Shown piece after piece: positions 44,350 to 53,204 of a DNA stretch of 64,000 nt. A model generated the notes under the pieces. That model was not told where the DNA came from, did not search any database, and was given only the letters and a program-made list of their open reading frames with translations. The translations under genes and the position numbers were made by a program. This DNA is from Leucosporidium creatinivorum (taxonomy: Eukaryota > Basidiomycota > Microbotryomycetes > Leucosporidiales > Leucosporidiaceae): the NCBI GenBank assembly GCA_001600635.1, contig BCKL01000011.1:249383-313382 (forward strand), read 5' to 3'. Numbering within the stretch: the first letter of the stretch is position 1; each line of letters starts with the position of its first letter.

Positions 44350-46352
44350 TCAGCGTCTAGGACTCCTCATTCTCTTCCTCGCCGAGTTGCCCCATCGGTC
44401 ACCTTCTACGCGCATCGTATCTCCTGCTCGCCAGCCGAGAGCGACTCGGCGCATCTGCCTGAGCCGGCGCAGACCGAATAAGGTGACTGCACCTGCCAGA
44501 GCGAACGAAGCGACGGTGACAACGGGGAAGGCGAAGGGATGGTCTTCGAGTCGGGTCGACAACTGTAGGGTAGGGGGTCAGCGATTTGAAGAGAGAGCGG
44601 TCGCCGAGCCAGCGAGCCATGGCTTACGTTCTGCAGAGGGCGGAGGTTTAGCAATTGAGCGGTAGCTGGAGAAGCTGCGCAGACGTACCATGCCGAACAA
44701 TCCAGCAATCAAGGCGCCCGAGGTCAGGCCAAGCGTGGCGATGGATACCTTCAGGTCCAGGCCGAGCAGCGAGTTGCGGTTGGCGTCAAGGATGAGCTCG
44801 ATAATGTCTTCCGTGCTCCTCACGTTGGCCTACGGGGGCGAGATATGAGCACGGGCAAGACACGTCGCAACGCTGAGACTCACCGACAGCGTCTCCACCT
44901 CGCTCACAATCTCCTCGGTCTGCTTACTGAACGACTCGAGGAGCAGCTCGATCTCCTCGTGGTCGTCCGAGCTACGCGGATGATGCTGAGTGATCTTCTG
45001 AGTGAGGTACATAGCGGCGAGGTCGTCGTCTGTTCGAGAGAAGCGTGAGCACCGAATTTAGTGAGCAGCGGCAGGGAGTCGAACGCACCGTTCTCCAAGA
45101 CCTCCTCGAGACATTCTTGGACCAGGGTAGCACGCTTCTGGAATACCGCCAGCTTGCGCGAGTATTGTAGCAGTAGTCGAAGCTTGTCTCGCACTGGAGA
45201 CGAAGGGATGTCAGCTAACCCAGCTCGACCGACCGATACTTTCGACGCACCGATGTGAGACTCTAGTTCTTGCAGCAAGTCGAGGACGAGAGCCCTGACG
45301 TTGACCAACTCGGTCTCGAGAGCTGTCGTTACGGAGATGAGGCAGGACTCGAGCGCACTGCAGGGAGCGAGATCAGCGACAGGTCCTGCGCATCGTCACG
45401 ACTCCGAGCTCACCGAAACTCGTATGGCAAGCCGTGAGCAGCCTTGGTGTTGGTCTTGAGGGCATGCTGTTCAGAGAAGCGGGTCAGCGTTGGAAGCCTG
45501 GCGATGCGAGAGCGCGAAGACCGAGCGGCGCAGCTCACCTGAAGATGGTAGAGGAAGATGCCCTTGAGCCAGCTGTCCTCGGATCCGATGGAGTCAAACA
45601 GCGTGACCTCTTTGGCGGTGATGACGACCCTCAGATGCAGGATAGTGAGCTGCAGAGGTAGGGTTCAGCGAGAGGCTCGGCGACCAGCGAACGAGCGAAA
45701 TCTCACAATGATGCAGCTCCTTCGTACAAGGATGGTGGGGACGACAGTCGGTACACCCGAGTCAAGCTTTCGTAGGTCTCTGGGCTGGATGCCATAGCGC
45801 GTGCAGAGCTCGAGCTTGGAGTACTGGCGAGCGGTCGTCGTTACCGAGCCTGCGAGCACGAGGGGTCGGTCCAAGCATCAGGAAAGCAGCAAGGAGACAC
45901 TCACCCTTCTCGTCCAATGTCGTACACCTGATCTCCATGCCCGAAGCGCCACTGGCTGGCACTCCTCGACGACCCCCTCCCAGCGTCCGCTCGAGCGCCT
46001 TCTCCATCTCACTATTCCGCCGCCGCATGACCTCTTCGTAGTCTATCGGTACTGCTGCTTTGCCCCTCATGAACTTGCTGAATAACCCTCCTCCCTCGGC
46101 CTTTGCCTTCCGCTCCAAAGCCATCAACTCTCGACGTAATAGCTGGCTTCCACCTTCCTCTGGTGACGGCAGTTGGGCTGTAGGGGACGCTCGAATGCCG
46201 GTGAAGAGATCCAGCACCGATCGAAAGGGCATGAGCGGGCCATGGCTCCGCGATGAGGAGCCGAATGCGCGTCGGCCGAATGTTGATGGCGAGGGAGAGC
46301 GAAGGGCGCCACAGGTGCAGGATATCAGCCTCGAGGTGCTGGCGTGGGCCAT
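44350..46352 (-). CDS. MRS2: Mrs2-type mitochondrial magnesium channel
   Basis: CorA/Mrs2-superfamily Mg2+ channel of the inner mitochondrial membrane. The start at 46352 gives a presequence-like N-terminus (MAHASTSRLISCTCGALRS). Core: YSKLELCTRYGIQPRDLRKLDS, VPTILVRRSCIIL, KEVTLFDSIGSEDSWLKGIF, LPYEFRALESCLISV and LLLESFSKQTEEIVSEVETL, with long helices, then TM1 (VSIATLGLTSGALIAGLFGM) and TM2 (FPVVTVASFALAGAVTLFGL). The GMN signature needs a 3-nt exon (44628-44630, AAC) between two short canonical introns. A basic C-terminus follows. Confidence 0.94.
44628..44630 (-). other. MRS2: 3-nt micro-exon of MRS2 coding the Asn of the GMN motif
   Basis: Upstream intron 44688-44631: donor GTACGT, branch GCTAAAC, acceptor CTCTGCAG, 58 nt. 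Then AAC. Downstream intron 44627-44563: donor GTAAGC, branch GCTGAC, acceptor CCCTACAG, 65 nt. Joining ATG|AAC|TTG gives FGM-N-LSTRLE, restoring the invariant GMN tripeptide. Direct joining of the outer exons stays in frame but loses only this Asn. Confidence 0.8.
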
Positions 46353-46721
46353 GCGGGACGTTAGGGGTGTCCTGGAGGTGCGAGGTGTGTGAGAAGAGCG
46401 AGCACGATGAGGAAGGAGGTCAAGCTCTTTTGCTGTCGAAGCGAGGAGCTCGACTTCTGCAAAAGGCTCGGAGAGGCCACTGAGCCTACACGCGTCTATA
46501 GTAGGTTCTAGTTTATCACCTCAGCTCAACGCCAGCGCAGTCTCGAGCTGTCGAACGAAAGCTGACCCCTCGCCGACTCGCCGAGCAGCTTGCGAAGGCG
46601 CAGAGCTCCCTGCGAGTGGAACAATGCAATTGCGAGTACGTGATGAGGTATATCTACAATCAAGTGGGCACATTTGGGAGAAGTCCAATGCCAGCTCGTC
46701 GTCTCCGCGCTCGGCAATGAG
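46353..46721. other. Intergenic, MRS2 promoter side and KRE6 3' region
   Basis: 369 bp between two minus-strand genes. No recognisable gene or element; the frame at 46526-46717 on the minus strand shows no domain. Confidence 0.4.
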
Positions 46722-49700
46722 CTAGCAAGTGTTGATCAAGCGATTCTTCGGGAAATCCTCGCCCTTGTACTGCAGAACAGAATCGGTCAGCTTTTGAGGC
46801 GTGTTCAGAGCAAGTAGAACCTTACCTGCGCCCAGGTCGTGAGGTTGGCGTTGTCTGTAGAGGCGCACAGTCAGCTCGTGAAGCTTTCGCCGAGGAGTCG
46901 ATCGCAAGTCCACTCACTGTAGGCGTCGGGATGAGCGGCGATATAGGACGCTGTGGGATAGTCCTTTGTACTGCAGCTGATGTCGGTGTGCTCGGGAAGT
47001 TGATACTGCGAGGTTCGGATCATTCAGCAACTTGCGAAGCTCGGCGCACGAATCGAGGCTCACCACTCGCACATAGTCGACCCGCATGGTGCTCGGGAAG
47101 ACGAGGTGGGTGAGATTCACTGGCCCAAAGTTCTGTGGCGAAGCGGGCCGAGAGGTCAGCTTCCGGGCATGGCGCAGTCAGAGTCAGAGGAGGGGGGGGC
47201 ATCGAGGCGAAAGGGCGAAGCGGTGAGCGAAGGAGAAGGCTCACCTCCGACATGAAGTTGTTGAGCAAAATGGAGAGAGCTGTGACGGTGCAGAGACGGT
47301 CAGTTCGAGCTGGGCTCCCAGATAATCGCAAGGGAGAAACGAACGCTCGCTGCAAGAGAACAAGGTCAGCAGCGGGAACAAGCAAGCTGAAGGGTCGAGA
47401 ATACTCACCCAGTCACAGGCCTGTTGTCCACTAGCGAGCGTTTATTGGCCTGCATGGCTGTGTCGTGGATCTGCAAAAGCGGCCCGTTAGCTCGGCGCCT
47501 CGTCACGGTCTGAGCGAAATGTCACGCACGATCCATTGAGGCTCCTCCTCTTGATGCCACGAGATTTTTCCCGTACCCCATCCGTCCCAGTGAGACTGCA
47601 CAGGCGCCGAGAGCGTCAGTGGGTCACCTTAGAGGAGCACCGAGGGGCACGGTTCGGCGAAGAGAAGCGCAAGACGTACAGGCGTGTACTCGACGCCATA
47701 CATGGCAAAGTTGGTGCTCGAGTTGTAGGTTGACGAGTTGGTGAGAGATAGACCCGAGGTTACCTGTACTGAAGAGATGAGCACGGCGCAGTGAAGAGGG
47801 GAGGGAAGCTGGAGAGCTCACCTGCTGGTAGGCGGATCCAAGCTGCAATAATGGGACAGACGAAAGTCAGCGGTTGTAAACCCTCTTACACTCTCGAGAC
47901 GCACGTAGGTGTTCTTAAACTGTGAGACGGCGAATGGGTCAGCTTTCGCTCGACTCGGCGCTCGGTCGGTCGCTGAGATTGCGGTCAAACTCACAGTTTC
48001 GAACGTGTTGGGGTAGAACTCGGCTTGCTTGGTCGTGGCGTTGTTGTACTCGTAGTTGGGATCGAAGGGTGCCCACTGAGCCGACATTGAGACCTCGCCT
48101 CGGTTCCTCGCTGGCAGCACCAGGGCCTCGAAGATGTCAATCTCGGGAGCTCCTCGTCCAGCAAACTCGCCGTTCTTGAAAGGTCCTGGGTGACTATAGA
48201 GACGTACAGCACGTGAGCAGTGGATCATAACACGAGAGAGACCGCAACGATGGTGGAAACGCGACTCACTCTTCGCCGGGGCATGTGCAGCGACTGAGAC
48301 GTTGACCTGGGAGATAAGAGAGCGAGTTATCGCGGTAAGGGTCGCCTTCGGTAGTGACGACCTGTTGAAGGAAGAGGTCAGCACGAGCCTACGCTCAGCT
48401 GAGGTGATGGGTCAGGCTCGTACGGCGGGTCCACCAGTCTTGGGATCCGTTTGGTTGGCGAGGGTTCCCTGCGACAGCGAGGTGAGTCAGAGGGATACAG
48501 GAGTGAGCCGAGACTCGGAGAGCAAGAGCTCACGATGTCGCAAGAGTCATCTGAGTGCAGGGGGAGACAGCACGGTTAGCGGGATTCTCGGCGATCGTAA
48601 GAGAGCGGCGAATGGGCGTCACGACGACCCTCGCACTCACATGCGTAGGGCCAGGTTCCTTCCAGCGTAGCTCCGTAGCCAGCGCGGCCCAGATTGCCGA
48701 GCATCCACTGTTGAAGGAGCGGAGTCAATAACTCGGTCGAAACCAGGTGGAGGTCGCTGAGGCTCACAGCGGCGGGCCACAGACCTTGAACCTCGGTATC
48801 GCCGGGAAGCGAGATGGCGACCTCGATGCGACCGCCGGTGAAGCTGTCGAGTGACAGAGCGAGGCGGAGAGGGGAAAGGCAGAATCAGCGAGAAGTCGAG
48901 AGCGCCGAGTGGTCCACGAAAACCTACCAGAACTTGTTCCAACTCTGCAGCATACCACTCAGATCTATGAGAGAAGCTCAAAGTCAGCGCTGAACCTGCT
49001 TCAACCGCGTGAAGAAGCCTTACAGCCTCGGCCATGAGAATCAGCGAGCTGCTCCTTCGTGACCTGGATCTGGAGAGCTCCTCCCTCTGTCCAAATGTTG
49101 TCCGGGTCGCTCCAATCCAGGTTGCCAGTCTGCCAGTAGTGAAGGTCCTGCGCCGTCCAGAAGGGATCCTCGCCGGGGTAGAACTGCCGGCCGTCGACGT
49201 TGAACTCGTCCGAGAAGACTAGGTTCATCGCCTTGCCGTCGTGGCCGATCTTGGTACGTGCAGATCTGGGCGTATCGGGGTCGATGAGCGCTCGGTTGGA
49301 GATGGGAGGGGCGTTGCGAACGATGATGCCGTCGCCGTTCTCGGTGAAGGTGCTCGAGTCCTCCTCCTTAAGCGGATTGGCTTTCCAAAAGGTGACGATG
49401 GGGAAGACTGGAGTTTATAGAAGCGGTTAGCGAGGCGCGCGACGACGCTAGCGAACTGTCCGAGCGACAAGCCGACCACACCCCATGCTCGGCGATGCTG
49501 CCGAGCCCTCGCCTGCCCTCGGAACAGCTCTATAGTACGACTCACCGATGAACAGGATCACGAGCACTCCGCCGACTGTCACGAGAGCACCAACGTTGAG
49601 GAATCGTCCACCAGACCAGCTCCTCCCTCGGAACCCTGGCGTTTCGACAATCATGCGAGCTCGGCCTTCTCGAGGTAGTTTCTTGCCCGGATTATGCAGT

Positions 49701-50249
49701 TCATCGTCATCCTCCGCAGCGAATGGACCTCCTCCCGCGCCCCCAGCTTTCGCGTAGACTCCTACATCCTGCGAGAGGGCGTACTTGCTTTCGGCGCCGG
49801 TGTGCGAAGGGGATGAGCCGGCTGCAGCGAAGGGGAGGTGGGAATTGGACGACGCAGCATCGTGATCGCCGTAGAGTGAGGACGCCCTCGAGGAAGCTCC
49901 GTCGTCCTGTCGCATGAGCTACACGTCGAGATTAGCGCCCTTTCGCTTCGCTCGAAAGATGCACCTCCGCCGAACTCACGAAGGCCCCAGGCGCGCCCAT
50001 ATTGAGAGCCATGCTGTGTCCTAGATCTTGCTGTTGCTGCTGCTGACGAGGCAGCGAGTCCATCCGGGACGTGAGGGAGCGCTGACGCAGATGCGAGCTC
50101 GGATGCGAGTTGGAGGAGGAGGACGCGGGGGCTGAGCTCACTGTTGAGCTGCCTAGCGGGTCTGCGAAGGGATCCTGCCGAGTCGGTGTTCGTGGAGGCA
50201 TGTCGAGACGCCCTTGTAGTTTCTCTTGAAGCCAACCGTTGCCTTGCAT
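46722..50249 (-). CDS. KRE6: Kre6/Skn1-type beta-glucan synthesis protein (GH16)
   Basis: Type II membrane protein of the secretory pathway needed for beta-1,6-glucan. First ATG at 50249 ([16 protein letters not shown]); [10 protein letters not shown] at 50201 is an alternative. A disordered cytosolic N-terminus precedes one membrane segment ([20 protein letters not shown]). The GH16/SKN1 domain: [49 protein letters not shown], the catalytic [54 protein letters not shown] and [11 protein letters not shown]. Ends KNRLINTC. More than a dozen exons, several of them 5-29 nt. All key residues present. Confidence 0.93.
47344..47348 (-). other. KRE6: 5-nt micro-exon of KRE6
   Basis: Intron 47408-47349 (donor GTGAGT, branch GCTGAC, acceptor CTTGCAG, 60 nt), exon CGAGC, intron 47343-47280 (donor GTTCGT, branch ACTGAC, acceptor GTCACAG, 64 nt). 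Joining GG|CGAGC|CT yields [11 protein letters not shown], the conserved Kre6/Skn1 EPxSI block. Skipping it shifts the frame. The donor GTTCGT is also used in RNR2 and SAC1. Confidence 0.75.
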
Positions 50250-50604
50250 CGGGCGCGCTCGAACCACTGCCTTGGCTTCGCTTCTCCAAGCCTGGGCCGC
50301 CGAGGAAACGCGTCAAGAAAAGCAGCACATCAAGCGACGGGGCGACGCAAAGCAGGAGAGTACTGTAGTCGAATAGTATTGGTCCGACTCGACGATTCAC
50401 AATTGCAATGAGAGCTGGACCGAGGCAAGGATGAAAGAGCTCGCCTATCACGCCGAGTCGCGTCGATTTTCGCCGAGATGTAGCGGAATAAATGTGAAAT
50501 AATGTGAAAACATCTGAATACAGCTACGCTAGATACGGCGGAACAGTTGTACAAGCCTACCAGCCTTGTCAAGCCTCTTGAGCGCATCGCCGACCCACCG
50601 ACCG
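50250..50604. other. Intergenic, KRE6 promoter side and 3' region of the next gene
   Basis: 355 bp, including the most AT-rich patch of this part of the window (about 50485-50525, with GAATAAATGTGAAATAATG). On the minus strand it reads CATTATTTCACATTTATTC and could hold the promoter or the upstream gene's polyadenylation signals. Confidence 0.4.
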
Positions 50605-52513
50605 CTACATGATGGCGCAGGTGTCCCTTCCCAAGATACCGCTCGCAGGCAGTGGCGCCCGCATCCTATCCTCGTGCGTAAGGGTGACCGGACCTGGGGT
50701 CGTCTCCCCTACACGTTCGCGCTCCTCCATCCCGTTCAAAGTCTGACCTCGGCGCTCCTTGACGGAGTTGGCGATGGCAGTCTCCCACTGACTGATCCAG
50801 TCGCTCTGCTCCATTCCGACGAGGTAAACCCATCCACCACTGGGCAGCTGCTCAACTTGAGGAGGCGAACGAGCTGCGAGTTGGCGAGCGAGGGCGAGCG
50901 CCGAGTCCGGGGTGTGGGAGGCGGACGACGTGGGAGGAGGGAGAGGGCGCCAGCGGAGCATAGGGCGGGAGACTCGGACTTGATGGAACTTGGCGCCAAG
51001 GTAGTAGTCGAGAAGCCAGATGATGGGATACCTTTTTTTTTTTTTTATGGAGGCGAGAGTTAGCGCGAGGCCCGAGGTAGGCTGCAGAGGGGCGGGCTCA
51101 CATCAAGGTGATGATGAGCCAGAAGCGAGCCATGTTGCGAGTGTAAAGAAGGCGAGTAAAGGGATTGTCAGGGCGAATGACGATGCGTGCAGGGGAGAGC
51201 TTGACTTCGGCTTTGAAGCGGTCTTGATCGCGCCCGCCGAAGCCAGTGGTCTTGACGATGTCCTCGGCGGCTGCGGATATCCGAACGAGCGTTAGGTCAT
51301 CTTAGCGTACCCTGGAAAGAGAGCAGGCTCTACTCACCCTTCCCCAAACTCTTGAAGTCCCAGCCGTACGCCTCGGTCTCGACGAGAAGCTCGCGCAGGG
51401 GGTTGCGGCTGCTACAGAAAGCTTCCAAAACCTCCCGAACTTCGTCATCGTGGACGCGATTCTGTACCGAGGCGGCGTAAGGGGACCCATGAGCCTCGTC
51501 CGAGTCGACGAAGCGGCCCTTGAACAGGCGAGGAGGGTGAAGGGGGTTCGAGCTGGCGTGTGTCGACGGGAGAGGGAAGATGTCGGTAAGAGATTTGGGG
51601 TCTGTGTTGGATCAGCCGAGGTAAGGGGGAATGAGGGAGTGGGGAAAGCAGCGGTGAGCGACCGCTGAGAAGGGGAGAGGGTCGACGGAGGACGTACTGA
51701 TGAACCGTGGCCATCCTCGCTTGCCTCGCTCTTCTTGCTCCCTCAATAGCTCAGCATACTTCCCCTCGTCAAGCGTGACCTGTCCTCCAACGCGTCCGCT
51801 CGAGCGACCCTGCTCGAGATCGCTTCCGCCGAGACTCGTGTAGCCGTTGCCCATCCTTCCTCCTCGTCCCGGAGCGTCAACAAGCTCATCGTCCGACTCC
51901 TCGCCAGCTTCTTCCTCAATTACTCGAGTGCTGCTCCTCTCTCCTCGCAGCGTAAGACCCCACGGCCCATCGACGTAGAGGAGGGGCTTCGCACCCTTGC
52001 CGAGCCCGACTTCGACGGCGTGGTTGGCGGGGACGACGAAGTCGAAAGCGAGTGGGCCGATGAAGCTGGGCACTCCCATCGTATTGCCCATGCACCGGAG
52101 CGAGAGTCGAGCGGGAGCGGCCGAGTGACGGGAGAGGAATCGGTGAAGAGTTTCGGGGTCGGTCGAGAGGCGGGGATCGTGGCTGTAAGGTAGTACAATC
52201 AGCGGGAGGTTCTCGGGTACAGTTTGAAGTGCAAGGGCACCCACGAGCTGATATTGTGCTCCGCATCCAACGAGTAAGAAGGGCGGTACTCGCCTCGTCG
52301 CCAGCGATGCGGCTCTTGCACCAGTCTGAAAGGCTCGTCGTCGGTGTCACTAGCAGCAGTAGCACGCTGCTTTTCGTTGCCGTAGTGAGCGTTGGTCGTG
52401 GGTGCGGAGGTCGCTTCCGCCGGGAGGTGAGCCTCGTAGCTGGGAGGTTCGGCCTCGCCGCTGAGGGTCGTACTGGCCTGAGGAGAGGTGAGAGGGTCTG
52501 TGTAGTCGTCCAT
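50605..52513 (-). CDS. Uncharacterised fungal protein with a likely membrane segment
   Basis: Starts MDDYTDPLTSPQASTTLSGE. The N-terminal part is disordered (EPPSYEAHLP). A folded region follows: DPETLHRFLSRHSAAPARLSL, MGVPSFIGPLAFDFVVPANHA, YVDGPWGLTLRGE. Further on are VREVLEAFCSSRNPLRELLVETEAYGWDF and RLLYTRNMARFWLIITLMYPI, the latter running into IWLLDYYLGAKFH, the most hydrophobic stretch. The C-terminal cytosolic-type domain contains VYLVGMEQSDWISQWETAI and ends GRDTCAIM, close to a CaaX-like CAIM prenylation signal. I do not recognise a named family. Five or more introns; one acceptor is preceded by a poly-A run. Confidence 0.75.
51033..51046 (-). repeat. 14-nt A run (T on plus strand) at a 3' splice site
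   Basis: On the gene strand the intron ends in a run of 14 A whose last A is part of the AG acceptor; the exon resumes at 51031, coding ITLM-YPIIWLL across the junction. Confidence 0.85.
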
Positions 52514-52675
52514 GATTCGGTGCAGCTTGAACAGCGGTCGGGAAATGGACGAGTGAAGGGGAGGAAAGAAAAAGACCTCGAGGCAGGCGCCGGACTTACC
52601 CTCTCGAGCGGTGCAGTCTGGTGCAGTGGGTTAGAGGTGCTGTAAGAAGGTGGTTAACAGGTCTGAAGGTCATTT

Positions 52676-52867
52676 TTAGCCAGCAGCAGACCTCCAGAGC
52701 GGCGCTGTAGCATCGCCGAAAATTTGAGCCTCCTGTTCCTTCTTTCGTCGAGGCTGTAGACGAGTCAGCGCGGCCGCCGAGTACCCCATGAGCAATAGAT
52801 TCAGTCGAAGCGCAAGTGTCTTCCCACCAACTTGCCAGCAGCCCTCAAAGGCTTCTACTAACGGCAT
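52676..52867 (-). CDS. Possible small protein (63 codons)
   Basis: ATG at 52867, TAA at 52678-52676. Reads MPLVEAFEGCWQVGGKTLAL, then a mildly hydrophobic stretch LRLNLLLMGYSAAALTRL and a basic-to-neutral tail RRKKEQEAQIFGDATAPLW. One membrane-spanning helix is possible, as in small mitochondrial complex subunits, but no family is recognised. A GCTGACTCGTCTACAG stretch inside it looks like an intron end, and removing 78 nt from a GTTGGT donor would keep the frame. So the exon structure is uncertain. Confidence 0.3.
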   Translation of the reverse strand: MPLVEAFEGCWQVGGKTLALRLNLLLMGYSAAALTRLQPRRKKEQEAQIFGDATAPLWRSAAG

Positions 52868-53204
52868 GTAACGAGCTCGGCGCTGGTTCACGATCGCCGA
52901 GCAAACGACGGATGGGCTGTATCTCCCTCTTCCAAGCCTATAGAGCGTTCAAGTGTACCGAACGCTAGCGGGCAGGCCGTAGAACTGCTCTGCAGTCCTT
53001 GCGAAGCGCCTGCGAAGGAGGTGGTCGGCCGAGAGAGCGCCTGATGAGCTACAGAGCAGCTAAAGCATCGTCTGATGATGTCAATAGCTCACTCCTCGTA
53101 CGTCGCTCGCTCCTTGCTTCCACTACATAAAGCGCTCTCTCTCTCGACTTCGACTTCGACGCGCAAGTGCAGCCTGCCCTCCTCCACAAATCTTCCTTAC
53201 AGCC
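52868..53204. promoter_or_regulatory. Upstream region of RPN2
   Basis: 337 bp, with a purine/pyrimidine-rich leader just before the ATG (CTCGACTTCGACTTCGACG near 53143-53161). I did not find a GGTGGCAAA-type proteasome-associated control element on either strand. Confidence 0.35.
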
